The notes: generated by a model from the sequence alone, not told the origin. Positions 26,508 to 36,324 are shown, counted from the first letter of the stretch. The stretch is 38,585 nt of DNA from Betaproteobacteria bacterium (GCA_016192825.1 JACPTK010000036.1:1-38585), one strand, 5' to 3'. Program-made: numbers and translations.

Positions 26508-27644
26508 CTACCCGCTTCGCGCGCCGAGCTTGAGCAGCTGTCCGATCGTTTCGGACGCTTTCAGGCCGGATCCCGTAAGCACCAGCACAGTGGTCTCGCC
26601 TTTCCTGATCGCGCCGCGGGCGATCAATTGCGAAAGACCCGCCGCGGCGGCGGCTGAAGTCGGCTCGACGTAGAAGCCTTTCCGCGCCAGCGCACCGAGC
26701 GCGCGCACGATCTCGTCCTCCGTCACGGCCACGATCTCGCCGCCCGAAGCCCGCACCGGCGCAAGCACCTCGCGCATCCGCGTCGGCTTCGACGAAGCGA
26801 TACCCTCGGCAATGGTGGCGCTGACTGGAACGGGCACGTAATGCTCCACCCCCGCGCGAAATGCGGCGTGATACGGCGCGCAGTTCGCCGCCTGCACGCC
26901 GAAGAGCCGCGGCAGGCACGCGATCTCCCCGTTGCACAGCAGCTCGGAAAAACCGCGGTCGCAGCCCAGCACGTTGGCGCCGTAGCCGACCGGCATCACC
27001 ACGTTGTCGGGCGCGCGAAAGCCGAGCTGCTCCCACACCTCGTAGGCGAGTGTCTTGGTGCCTTCCGCGAAGAACGGCTGCCAGTTGTGGCTGGCGTAGA
27101 AAATCTCCCGGCTCATGGCAAGGGCGGCCTCGGCCACGTCCTGGCGCGACCCCCCGATCGTGACCACGTCGGCGCCGCATGCGGCGATCTGCGCGATCTT
27201 CGGCGGGGACGCCGTCTCCGGCACCAGGATGCGGCAACGCATGTCCGCGGCTGCGCAGTAAGCGGAGAGCGAGGCGCCGGCGTTGCCCGAGGAATCCTCC
27301 AGCACGGAGGAGATGCCCCGGCTCCTGAGGTAGCTCACCATCACGGTCATGCCGCGGTCCTTGAACGAGCCGGTCGGCATCATGAAGTCGAGCTTCATGC
27401 CGACCGGCACGCCGTCCCAGTCGGCGGTCACGAGCGGCGTCCAGCCCTCGCCCAGGGTTACTGCATCGGCCACATCAACCAGCAGCGCGCGCCGGTAGCG
27501 CCATAGCGAGCGCAGCGAGACGTCGACCTGGCCCCGCCTGAGCCCCGGCGCCTCCCCCAGGTTGACGTGGCCGCCCGAGTCGCCGCGCCAGCGGGGTTCC
27601 GCGAGCGGGTAATTCGCGCCGGTTATCGAATCCACGTAATGCAT
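26508..27644 (-). CDS. Threonine synthase-like PLP-dependent enzyme
   Basis: The 378-residue fold-type II PLP protein has the PLP lysine in PTGSFKDRG, the Asn of SSGNAGASLSAY that contacts PLP, the VGYGANVLG phosphate-binding loop in the C-terminal part, and LTGSGLKAS near the end. The nearest families are threonine synthase (ThrC) and its unassigned homologues, which often act on other amino acids in catabolic clusters. The N-terminus has MHYVDSITGANYPLAEPRWR, as in ThrC-like proteins with the short zinc-ribbon region, but without its cysteines. It is a single-gene unit ended by its neighbour's terminator. Confidence 0.82.
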   Translation of the reverse strand: MHYVDSITGANYPLAEPRWRGDSGGHVNLGEAPGLRRGQVDVSLRSLWRYRRALLVDVADAVTLGEGWTPLVTADWDGVPVGMKLDFMMPTGSFKDRGMTVMVSYLRSRGISSVLEDSSGNAGASLSAYCAAADMRCRILVPETASPPKIAQIAACGADVVTIGGSRQDVAEAALAMSREIFYASHNWQPFFAEGTKTLAYEVWEQLGFRAPDNVVMPVGYGANVLGCDRGFSELLCNGEIACLPRLFGVQAANCAPYHAAFRAGVEHYVPVPVSATIAEGIASSKPTRMREVLAPVRASGGEIVAVTEDEIVRALGALARKGFYVEPTSAAAAAGLSQLIARGAIRKGETTVLVLTGSGLKASETIGQLLKLGARSG

Positions 27645-27660
27645 GACGGCATCCTAAAAG

Positions 27661-27687
27661 AAAAAGGCGGGGGATTCCCGCCTTTTT
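27661..27687. terminator. Bidirectional intrinsic terminator
   Basis: AAAAA, then GGCGGG-GGATT-CCCGCC, then TTTTT. It lies between the K/A-rich secreted protein gene (minus, ending at 27729) and the PLP enzyme gene start. It ends transcription in the minus direction from 27729. Confidence 0.85.
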
Positions 27688-27728
27688 CCGGCTCCGCGCC
27701 GCGAACGGCGCGGATGGAAAGAACCTTG

Positions 27729-28043
27729 CTACTTCTCTTCCGCGGCCTTCTTCTTGCCCTTGGCCTTGGCCTTGCCTTCGGTCTTCTTGCCTTCACCCTT
27801 GGTCTTCTTGGCCTTCGTAACCTTCTTGGCCTTCTTGGCCTTCTTTTCGGGTTTGGGCGCGTCGGCCTTCGCCGACGGCGTCGCCGGGGTGGCCGGGGTT
27901 GCCTTGGTCGCATCGCCCTTGGCCGGAGTGGCCGGCTGAGCCGGGGTCGCCTTCGCGGGCTCGACCGGCTTGGTTTGCGCCACGGCATTGAAGGTGGCTG
28001 CCGCAAAGGCGGCGGCAATCAGGGTGGATAACAGCTTGCTCAT
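27729..28043 (-). CDS. Small secreted Lys/Ala/Pro-rich protein
   Basis: The 104-residue product has a signal peptide (MSKLLSTLIAAAFAAATFNA then VAQ) and a low-complexity mature part. Ala-Thr-Pro repeats (about 25-55) are followed by a highly basic lysine-rich tail (about 60-104, KKAKKAKKVTKAKKTK). The ATG at 28043 has GGAGCAGG upstream; an earlier in-frame start would remove the signal peptide. Similar proteins are common in betaproteobacteria without assigned function; a role in binding polyanions at the cell surface is only a guess. Confidence 0.75.
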   Translation of the reverse strand: MSKLLSTLIAAAFAAATFNAVAQTKPVEPAKATPAQPATPAKGDATKATPATPATPSAKADAPKPEKKAKKAKKVTKAKKTKGEGKKTEGKAKAKGKKKAAEEK

Positions 28044-28245
28044 GTTCCTGCTCCTTTCCTCGGATACGGGTGGGTTGGTGGCCGGAATTCTATCTCCGGA
28101 CAAGCCTATAACGTGCCGGTAGCCGGCGGGTTGACAGCCGCACCCCACCTGGCCCGAGGTGTCGCCGCGCGGGTACAGTAGAATAGCGCGCCCGCCCAGC
28201 CGGCTGGCAGAGAACACCCCACCCACTCACAAGCCAATCCAACCC

Positions 28246-29019
28246 ATGGATCTCAAACTTTCAGGCCGTTCCGCACTCATCACCGGCGGCTCGCGCGGCA
28301 TCGGTTTCGGCGTCGCGCAGTCCCTTGCCGCCGAGGGCTGCCATCTTCACCTTGCGTCGCGCAGCGCCGCCGACCTGGATGCGGCGCGCAACAAGATCCT
28401 GGCGGCGCACAAGGTTAACGTGACCTGCCACGCCCTTGACCTCGGCGTGAGCGAAAACGCGAGGAAGCTCGGGCAGGCGTGCCGCGAGGTCGACATCCTG
28501 GTGAACAACGCCGGCGCGATCCCGCAGGGCACCCTGACGGGGCTCGACGAGAAAGCGTGGCGCGCCTCGTGGGACCTGAAGGTGTTCGGCTACATCAACT
28601 TGTCGCGCGAGATCTACGCGGCGATGTGCGAGCGCAAGCGCGGCGTGATCGTCAACATCATCGGCGGCGCCGGCGAGCGCCCGAGCAACGGCTACCTCGC
28701 CGGCAGCATGGCCAACGCCGGGCTGATGGCGTTCTCCCGGGCGCTTGGTGCCGAGAGCCCCAATTTCGGCGTGCGCGTGCTGGGCCTGAACCCCAGCGCA
28801 ACCGCCACCGACCGCGGGGTCATGCGCTGGCGCAACCAGGCGCAGAAAGACCTGGGCGACCCGGAACGCTGGCGTGAGCTCACCAAGGGCTTTCCGTTCG
28901 GCCGGCCGGCCGCAGTGGAGGAAATCGCGGATGTCGTCACGTTCCTCTGCTCCGACCGCGCGGCGTACATGTCGGGAACCGTCATCAGCGTTGACGGAGG
29001 CGCCGCTTCTCGAAAATAA
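28246..29019 (+). CDS. Short-chain dehydrogenase/reductase with altered active site
   Basis: The 257-residue SDR has an intact cofactor site (TGGSRGIGFG, then NNAG). At the catalytic site the usual Ser...YxxxK reads NIIGGAGERPSNGYLAGSMA: Tyr is present, the Lys position four residues on is Ser, and the upstream catalytic Ser is replaced. I recall a sub-family with the same YxAGS pattern, so this is likely a real variant rather than decay. The ATG at 28246 fits the family N-terminus MDLKLSGRSALITGG. Substrate unknown. It is divergent from the lysine-rich secreted protein gene. Confidence 0.82.
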   Translation: MDLKLSGRSALITGGSRGIGFGVAQSLAAEGCHLHLASRSAADLDAARNKILAAHKVNVTCHALDLGVSENARKLGQACREVDILVNNAGAIPQGTLTGLDEKAWRASWDLKVFGYINLSREIYAAMCERKRGVIVNIIGGAGERPSNGYLAGSMANAGLMAFSRALGAESPNFGVRVLGLNPSATATDRGVMRWRNQAQKDLGDPERWRELTKGFPFGRPAAVEEIADVVTFLCSDRAAYMSGTVISVDGGAASRK

Positions 29020-29020
29020 C

Positions 29021-29096
29021 CCAGCTCCCAGCCGCCGGCTGCCAGCCACCAGTCAACAGGCTCGGCTCAATGCTGGTAGCTGGTAGCTGACGGCTA
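29021..29096. repeat. Repeat of CAGCTCCCAGC/GGTAGCTGGTAGC words
   Basis: This is the same class of inverted, self-similar sequence as 11896-11964. It lies between two convergent genes and reaches the stop codon of the coiled-coil protein. Confidence 0.5.
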
Positions 29097-29456
29097 CTTC
29101 GCCGGCGGCGTCTGGAACGCCTTGTCCGTGACCGTGAGGGCCTCCTCGTAGCGCTTGCGCGCCTGCGCTACTTTCCGCTGCGCTGCATCGAGTGCTTGCT
29201 TCGCGGCGTCCCGCTGGCGCTTCATCTCGTCGGCCTGCTTCTGCGCAGCGCGTTGCGCGTCCTGCGCGTTTAAATAGTCCTGCTCGGCGAGCTTCGCCTC
29301 GTATTGCGCCTGCTGCAGCTCCCGGTAAGCGGCTCCGGCCTTCTGCTGGCCGCGCTGGATCGCCTGCTCGCGGCTCGTCAGGTCCTCGACCGGCGCCTGC
29401 GCCAGGGCGGCCGGGACGGCCAGCAACGCAAGCAAGCCGACGTGGATCGCCCTCAT
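29094..29456 (-). CDS. Small periplasmic coiled-coil protein
   Basis: 120 residues: a signal peptide (MRAIHVGLLALLAVPAALAQ), then almost continuous helix rich in Ala, Gln, Lys and Glu with heptad character (residues 30-110, for example QKQADEMKRQRDAAKQALDA). There are no cysteines or recognisable domain. The ATG at 29456 was chosen for the signal peptide; reading further upstream enters the attachment site repeat at 29533. Function unknown; it lies just outside the islet. Confidence 0.7.
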   Translation of the reverse strand: MRAIHVGLLALLAVPAALAQAPVEDLTSREQAIQRGQQKAGAAYRELQQAQYEAKLAEQDYLNAQDAQRAAQKQADEMKRQRDAAKQALDAAQRKVAQARKRYEEALTVTDKAFQTPPAK

Positions 29457-29490
29457 GGCGCCAGAGTGTAGCCGAACACACGGGTTACGA

Positions 29491-29533
29491 GTGGGCCCTG
29501 TTGGATTTGAACCAACGACCAAGGGATTATGAG
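29491..29533. repeat. Left attachment site (displaced tRNA 3' end)
   Basis: 43 bp identical to 31708-31750, covering the T arm, acceptor 3' strand, variable loop and anticodon (ATTATGAG includes the CAT anticodon complement) of tRNA-Ile. It stops in the anticodon loop. Here the base after the first C of CCA differs, so the islet side carries the complete CCA end. Confidence 0.88.
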
Positions 29534-29639
29534 ACCGGATTTGCAAAAAAGCAGCAGCAAACCACAATCAACGACAGCAGACTTTCATAGGGGGAATCGG
29601 TAGGCGACTAGCTGCCGAGCGTTGCCGATTGCTGCCAGA

Positions 29640-29683
29640 AGTGTGCCCGGAGTGTGCCAAGAGTGTGCCAAAAGTGTGCCACG
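29640..29683. repeat. Four tandem 11-bp repeats, likely integrase arm sites
   Basis: AGTGTGCC begins at 29640, 29651, 29662 and 29673 with an exact 11-bp period (AGTGTGCCaag). This is about one helix turn per copy and resembles the arm-type sites next to tyrosine-integrase att cores. Two matching copies lie near the other end (31639-31660). Confidence 0.6.
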
Positions 29684-29744
29684 GCGAATTGAACCCCATA
29701 ACGCGCGCGCGGGCGCTAGTGCCAACGGGTTGCGTTTCATGCTC

Positions 29745-30041
29745 CTATGCCGCTTTCTTTACCCGCAGTTCAACCCGCATGCCGGCGTGGCCAAGCATGT
29801 TGACCAAGGCGTCCAGGCTGAATTTGTCGATCTTGCCCCGCAGCAGGTCATTCAGCCGCGGCTGAGTAACACCGAGCGAGCGCGCCGCTTCGGCCTGCGT
29901 CATGCCGCTACGCTTTACGAACCGCTCAATCCGGGTCATCAGGTCGGAGCGGAGCTGCAGGTTCTGCGCTTCCTCGGGCGGGAAGCCGATGTCGGCGAAC
30001 ACGTTGCCGCTGCCGCGCTCCATCTTCAGTCGTTCGGTCAT
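29745..30041 (-). CDS. higA: HigA-type antitoxin, XRE family
   Basis: The 98-residue protein has a Cro/C1-type helix-turn-helix in its C-terminal half (RSGMTQAEAARSLGVTQPRL, followed by LLRGKIDKFSLDALVNML), typical for HigA-like antitoxins. Its start ATG overlaps the toxin stop (ATGA at 30038-30041), so translation is coupled. The toxin gene comes first, the HigBA order. It should neutralise the toxin and repress the promoter upstream of it. In so small an islet its likely job is to prevent loss of the element. Confidence 0.85.
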   Translation of the reverse strand: MTERLKMERGSGNVFADIGFPPEEAQNLQLRSDLMTRIERFVKRSGMTQAEAARSLGVTQPRLNDLLRGKIDKFSLDALVNMLGHAGMRVELRVKKAA

Positions 30042-30373
30042 TTTTGCTTCCTCTCGTTGATCAGAACGCGAAACCGTTTCCGGGCAAGCTCGATATCCGG
30101 CTTCGGCGTGCGCTCCGCCTTCTTCTCGAAGGCGTGGAGTACGTAAATCGCCTCCGGGAACTTCGCCACGTAGATTAGCCGGAAGGCCCGGCCCTCGCGG
30201 ACCCGGATCTCGTTCACGCCGAGCCCGACAGATGGCATCGGCTTCCAGCTCTCGGGTTCCAGGCCGTCCTGGACTTTCGCAAGCTGCCGGCCTGTGCGCT
30301 GGCGGGCCAGGGGCGGGAACTCCTTCACCGCCTGCCGGCTGTCACCAAGCCAGGTTACGGGCTTCCTGGTCAT
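30038..30373 (-). CDS. higB: HigB/RelE-family toxin
   Basis: This 111-residue protein is of the Gp49/HigB branch of RelE-like mRNA-cleaving toxins: VTWLGDSRQAVKEFPPLARQ at the start, the central GLGVNEIRVREGRAFRLIYV beta strands with the basic residues used in catalysis, and AIYVLHAFEKKAERTPKPDI with the conserved KK. Overlaps higA by 4 bp. Upstream on the minus strand TTGACC and GATAAT are 16 bp apart, but GATAAT touches the ATG, so either the RNA starts inside the gene or another start is used. GATATATC nearby is a possible operator. Confidence 0.82.
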   Translation of the reverse strand: MTRKPVTWLGDSRQAVKEFPPLARQRTGRQLAKVQDGLEPESWKPMPSVGLGVNEIRVREGRAFRLIYVAKFPEAIYVLHAFEKKAERTPKPDIELARKRFRVLINERKQK

Positions 30374-30469
30374 TATCTCAAATCTGATATATCGGTCAAC
30401 GATTGCCGGACGGCCGTGAACTTGCCATCAGGTTCGTCCCCGAAGCTCGTCAAGAATGCCCTTGATGCT

Positions 30470-31606
30470 TTAGCCGAAAAACTTCCTCGTCATGCGCTCG
30501 ACAGCCGCGCCGGTATGCTGGTCGGACAAATGGGCGTAGCGCTTCACCATCTGCAACGTCCTGTGCCCGAGCACGGCGGCAATCTCCGGCACGGTCGCGC
30601 CGCTCATGGCGAGATAGGACGCTGCGGTGTGCCTCAAGTCGTGGAAACGGAAATCCTTAACCTTGGCCTTTTCGAGCGCCTCATACCAGTATTCATCGAA
30701 CCACAGCGGACCGCGCCCCTTGCTCTGCGGTGCGGCGTCCGGCGCGGGTGTGGCCGCGTCCAGCTTCCGCTTTCTTCTCCCCGGTTTTCTGGGTTTGGCC
30801 GGGAATACCAGGTCGTTATCCAGGCGTCTCACTTTTCCATGCTCGCGCAGCAATGCAGCTACTTCCGGCACGATCGGCACGGATCGCTTATCGCCGTTCT
30901 TGGTGTGGTGGATCACGGCTACGCCCCGCTCCGGGTCCACGTCCGGCCAGCGCAGCCCAAGCAGTTCACCCCGGCGCATACCGGTCGTGACCGCAAACAG
31001 CACGATCAGGTATAGCTCGGGCAGTTCTGACTTGCGGCAGGCGTCGAGCAGCTTTTCCCGTTCCTCGTCGGACAGGTAGCGCACGCAACCCTGTGATTCC
31101 TGCTCCTTCGCTACCCGCCGCAGGGGATTGTCATGCAGCCAGTGCCATTCCCTCACGGCATCGCTGAAAGCCTTGCTGAGGGCGGACAGGAAGCGATTGG
31201 CCGTCGCCGGGGAACGGTGGCGGGGTGTTTCCTTGGTCCCGATGTCCTCGGCAAGCAGCCGGTCCCGATACTCTGCGATCAGGGCCGGGGTGCACTGGTC
31301 GAGCGTGTAGTCGCCCAGCTTCTTCTTCCACCAGCCGAGCAGCAGTCGTTGCCGGTCGTAGTCGTGAGGGCGCTTCGCCTTGACCGCCTCTAGCCGGCGG
31401 TCTACCAGGTCGGCCAGTGTGCGCCGCCTTGCCTCGTAGGTCGGGAAGTAGCGGCCCTCGCGAATATCGGATTCAGTGCGCTGCACCCATCGCCGGGCAT
31501 CCGTACTCCGCTCGAAGTTCACTGATACTGGACGGTGCCCGCGCAGGCGAACCTGCACCCGGTAGCGCGTCCCGCCCTTGGTTTCCACTTTCTGAATCGT
31601 TGCCAT
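30470..31606 (-). CDS. Tyrosine recombinase/integrase of the islet
   Basis: The 378-residue phage-type integrase has an N-terminal arm-binding domain (about 1-60), a SAM-like core-binding domain (about 65-165) and a catalytic domain (about 185-375). The catalytic residues are visible: Arg in TTGMRRGELLGLRW, Lys in HHTKNGDKRSVPI, HxxR in FHDLRHTAASYL, His in VLGHRTLQMVKRYAHL and the nucleophile Tyr in that last block. Everything needed for activity seems present. It starts about 100 bp from the tRNA att site and reads away from the tRNA, and it is the only mobility gene. Confidence 0.93.
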   Translation of the reverse strand: MATIQKVETKGGTRYRVQVRLRGHRPVSVNFERSTDARRWVQRTESDIREGRYFPTYEARRRTLADLVDRRLEAVKAKRPHDYDRQRLLLGWWKKKLGDYTLDQCTPALIAEYRDRLLAEDIGTKETPRHRSPATANRFLSALSKAFSDAVREWHWLHDNPLRRVAKEQESQGCVRYLSDEEREKLLDACRKSELPELYLIVLFAVTTGMRRGELLGLRWPDVDPERGVAVIHHTKNGDKRSVPIVPEVAALLREHGKVRRLDNDLVFPAKPRKPGRRKRKLDAATPAPDAAPQSKGRGPLWFDEYWYEALEKAKVKDFRFHDLRHTAASYLAMSGATVPEIAAVLGHRTLQMVKRYAHLSDQHTGAAVERMTRKFFG

Positions 31607-31638
31607 TTGCGGCCCTCCACGCTGGAAATCCGCCGTGG

Positions 31639-31661
31639 AGTGTGCCGAATTTGTGCCGCAA
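31639..31661. repeat. Two 11-bp repeats near the right att site
   Basis: AGTGTGCCGAA and TTTGTGCCGCA lie 11 bp apart and match the four repeats at 29640-29683. They lie between the integrase start (31606) and the tRNA att site, in the place expected for arm sites. The small number (two) makes the call tentative. Confidence 0.5.
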
Positions 31662-31705
31662 ACGCAAGCCTGGGACGGGATTAACTACATAACTTCTTGA
31701 TTATA

Positions 31706-31782
31706 TGGTGGGCCCTGTTGGATTTGAACCAACGACCAAGGGATTATGAGTCCCCTGCTCTGACCAACTGAGCTAAGGGCCC
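31706..31782 (-). tRNA. tRNA-Ile (anticodon CAU)
   Basis: 77 nt with encoded CCA: 5' acceptor GGGCCCT pairs with AGGGCCC, then A and CCA. The D arm TAGCTCAGTTGG and the T arm GTTGGTTCAAATCCAAC are standard. The anticodon loop is CTCATAA with CAU. The body matches E. coli tRNA-Ile2 (GACTCATAATC, CTTGGTCG) rather than elongator tRNA-Met, so C34 is probably converted to lysidine by TilS to read AUA. The CCA and the 3' half come from the islet att site. Confidence 0.92.
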
Positions 31783-31784
31783 AC

Positions 31785-31820
31785 AAGGAATTCGCCGTGC
31801 CAATGCCCGGCAAATTCCTT
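31785..31820. terminator. Hairpin upstream of the tRNA gene
   Basis: AAGGAATT at 31785 and AATTCCTT at 31813, with GCCG/CGGC inside, form a stem broken by one mismatch. It lies between rpoD and the tRNA; it may end rpoD transcription, though there is no T-run. Confidence 0.4.
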
Positions 31821-31858
31821 AACGGGAATTCTACAGAAATGCAGGAGTACTCTTCATC

Positions 31859-31937
31859 AAAGTTAGCCGGTAGCAGGGATAGGTCGTACCCCCTGCCGTT
31901 CGACTTCTCCCTCCACACAGGGCGAGGGTGATGCCGG

Positions 31938-31944
<7 letters not shown>
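31859..31944. repeat. 86-bp MITE-like palindrome overlapping the rpoD stop
   Basis: AAAGTTAGCCGG (31859-31870) and CCGGCTAACTTT (31933-31944) are perfect 12-bp inverted ends. The rpoD TAG (31938-31940) lies in the right arm. The arrangement parallels the element at the tctA stop. Confidence 0.5.
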
Positions 31945-34196
<2,252 letters not shown>

Positions 34197-34207
34197 AAAA
34201 GCTGCGG

Positions 34208-34213
34208 ATTATA
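34208..34213 (-). promoter_or_regulatory. Predicted -10 of rpoD
   Basis: TATAAT lies 11 bp before the rpoD ATG at 34196, with a weak GTGTAA 17 bp upstream. RNA starting about 6-7 bp after it would have almost no 5' leader, or translation starts at 34163. The dnaG-rpoD gap is 150 bp, so rpoD likely has its own promoter. Confidence 0.4.
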
Positions 34214-34346
34214 CTCTCGTTCGACCCCGCTTACACCCCAAAGTTACCACCCAACTGATTGTCGCGTAAGCAATTTCCAAGCCAGCGCGATCCTCTCTAT
34301 ATGGGGACGCAGGGCAAACACTTCAATCGTCGAGGCCATTCCTTAT

Positions 34347-36164
34347 CTAGGCGCCGGCTCGAGCGCCGGAGCCCGGGCTACCCTTGAGTTCAGCTTGGCG
34401 CTTCGAAAGCTCCTGGATACGCTGGCGCTCCGTCTCGCTCGGTGCGTTGCTCGCGTATAGCTGCCTAAGCTCGCTGTCCACGCGCTGGCTCTCCAGCTTA
34501 CGGAGCACGTCTCCAAGGATAGTCTTGGCGGTCTCGTCGTCGGCCGCATCGGTCAGGCTGCGGGCCGCTACGTCCTCGTAGAAACCGGCATACCGCGAAT
34601 CCCGGGTTGCCTCGAACAGCATGGCCGATGAGGTGGCCCCGCTCGCCCGGATGGCCTCGACCAGCTCGACGACGGGAGACATTTCAGGCGTATTCAGCAG
34701 CGCGCGATGCTCGGCGGACAGCGACTGGGCGAGGCCCGGACTCAGGACAAGCAGCCGCAGCAGCTGTTCCGCAAGCGGGGTCACGGGCCTGCGCAATACT
34801 CGCGCCGGGGCCGCCTGCGGCCTGGGGGGCGCCGCCGCACCCAGCTCGCAGAGCTGCGCCACTTCCTCAGGCGCCAGGCGGGTTTTCTCCGCCAGCTCCC
34901 GAACGAGCTGCATCCTGAGCGCGTTCGCCTGCATCTGCCGGAGCAGCGGCTTCGCTTCGTGAACGCACCGGGCACGGCCCTCGGCGGTCGCGAGATCTAC
35001 CCGGCGCGTCAGCTCGTCCAGCAGGAACCTCGACAACGGCGCGGCGCCGCTCAGCAGCGACTCGAACGCGTCCTTCCCGTACCTGCGGACATAGGTGTCC
35101 GGGTCCTCGCCCTCCGGCAGGAACAGGAATTTCAGCTGTTTGCCATCCTGAAGCTGCGCGAGGCTGTTCTCGAGCGCGCGCCAGGCGGCGCGCCGGCCGG
35201 CGTCGTCGCCGTCGAAGCAGAACACGATCTCGTCGGCCTGGCGCAGCAGCTTCTGCACGTGCAGCGGCGTGGTCGCGGTGCCCAGCGTCGCCACCGCATA
35301 CTCGATGCCGGACTGGGCGAGCGCAACCACGTCCATGTAGCCTTCGACCACCAGCACCCGGCCGGCGTCGCGGATCGCGCGCCGCGCCTGGTAGAGGCCG
35401 TACAGCTCGCGCCCTTTCTCGAACACCGGCGTTTCCGGGGAGTTGAGGTACTTCGGCGAGCCTCGAGCGGCGGAGTCCGCGCCTCCCGCCTCCGCGGAGT
35501 CGGTGCCTCCCGCCTCGAGCACCCGGCCGCCAAAACCGATCACGTTGCCGCGCACGTCCACGATCGGAAAGATGACGCGGTTGCGGAACACGTCGTAGCG
35601 CCGCCCCTCCTCGTTGGTCTTGGTGAGCCCCGCGTCTGCAAGCGCCTTGCCACCGTAGTCCGTGAACGCCGCCGCGAGGCTCTGCCATTCGTCCGGCGCG
35701 TAGCCGATCCCGAAGCGCTTGGCGATGTCGCCGGAGAGCCCGCGCTTCTTGAGATAAGCGATGGCCTGCGGCGCGTCCTTGAGCTGGTTGCGGTAATGCT
35801 GCGCCGCCCGCAGCAGCACGTCGTGGAGGGTCTCGCCCTGCTCGGCCCTGCGCTGCGCGGCCTCCGAGCGCTCCGCCTCCGGCACTTTCATGCCAACGCT
35901 CTGGGCGAGTTCCTTGACCGCCTCGACGAAGCCCATCCCGCCGTACTCCATCAGGAAGCCGACCGCCGTGCCGTGCGCGCCGCAGCCGAAGCAGTGGTAG
36001 AACTGCTTGGTCGCGCTCACGGTGAACGAAGGCGTTTTCTCGCTGTGGAACGGGCAGCACGCGACGTAGTTCGCGCCCGCGCGCTTGAGCTTCACGTGCC
36101 GGTCCACGACCTCGACGATATCCACTCGGCCTAGGAGATCCTGGATGAAAGACTGCGGAATCAT
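34347..36164 (-). CDS. dnaG: DNA primase
   Basis: This 605-residue primase makes RNA primers at the replication fork. The N-terminal CHC2 zinc finger has CCPFHSEKTPSFTVS and HCFGCGAHGTAVGFLMEYGG. The catalytic core includes RVIFPIVDVRGNVIGFGGR. The Toprim domain has VVEGYMDVVAL and the DGDDAGRRAAWRAL acidic cluster. The C-terminal helicase-binding region is short and diverged. Odd: between GGRVL and PKYLNSPETPVFEKGRE there is an 8-residue tandem repeat (EAGGTDSA EAGGADSA) from a 24-bp DNA duplication (35470-35517), absent in other DnaG proteins as I know them. Confidence 0.96.
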   Translation of the reverse strand: MIPQSFIQDLLGRVDIVEVVDRHVKLKRAGANYVACCPFHSEKTPSFTVSATKQFYHCFGCGAHGTAVGFLMEYGGMGFVEAVKELAQSVGMKVPEAERSEAAQRRAEQGETLHDVLLRAAQHYRNQLKDAPQAIAYLKKRGLSGDIAKRFGIGYAPDEWQSLAAAFTDYGGKALADAGLTKTNEEGRRYDVFRNRVIFPIVDVRGNVIGFGGRVLEAGGTDSAEAGGADSAARGSPKYLNSPETPVFEKGRELYGLYQARRAIRDAGRVLVVEGYMDVVALAQSGIEYAVATLGTATTPLHVQKLLRQADEIVFCFDGDDAGRRAAWRALENSLAQLQDGKQLKFLFLPEGEDPDTYVRRYGKDAFESLLSGAAPLSRFLLDELTRRVDLATAEGRARCVHEAKPLLRQMQANALRMQLVRELAEKTRLAPEEVAQLCELGAAAPPRPQAAPARVLRRPVTPLAEQLLRLLVLSPGLAQSLSAEHRALLNTPEMSPVVELVEAIRASGATSSAMLFEATRDSRYAGFYEDVAARSLTDAADDETAKTILGDVLRKLESQRVDSELRQLYASNAPSETERQRIQELSKRQAELKGSPGSGARAGA

Positions 36165-36296
36165 GCGCGCAAGGGATGCTGTGGAAAATAATCGGCCGGT
36201 TCGATTGCGCCCATGATTTAAGAAACCGCCCTGGATCGCCTGCAGGTCCGTTCGAAATTACGCACTCTGAACGGCTTTGCGTGGTCCGTTCCAACG

Positions 36297-36324
36297 ATTA
36301 TAGCGACGCCACGGGTTCGGTAAA
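36297..36324 (-). promoter_or_regulatory. Predicted promoter of dnaG
   Basis: TTTACC (36319-36324) and TATAAT (36297-36302) with a 16-bp spacer on the minus strand lie about 133 bp before the dnaG ATG and just downstream of repeat copy B. It would restart transcription after the repeat, separating dnaG-rpoD from rpsU-yqeY. Nothing else is seen in 36165-36426. Confidence 0.55.

Larger units (their letters stand above)
29491..31750. mobile_element. Minimal integrative islet in tRNA-Ile(CAU)
   Basis: Identical 43-bp direct repeats at 29491-29533 and 31708-31750 bound a 2,217-bp unit. The right repeat is the 3' part of a complete tRNA gene and the left is its displaced copy. Between them lie only a tyrosine integrase and a HigBA-type toxin-antitoxin pair. 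This is the classic layout of an integrase-driven island in a tRNA gene, at close to the smallest possible size. Confidence 0.85.

Noticed and set aside
28131-28184. Promoter TTGACA ... TAGAAT before the SDR gene
   Set aside because: The perfect TTGACA and the nearest -10-like word are more than 37 bp apart, too far for one promoter.
29640-29683. CRISPR array
   Set aside because: The repeat unit is only 11 bp with no spacers; it is a tandem repeat in the position of integrase arm sites.
31706-31782. tRNA-Met for the CAU anticodon
   Set aside because: The body and acceptor sequence follow tRNA-Ile2 (CUUAGCUCAG, GACUCAUAAUC, CUUGGUCG) rather than initiator or elongator tRNA-Met.
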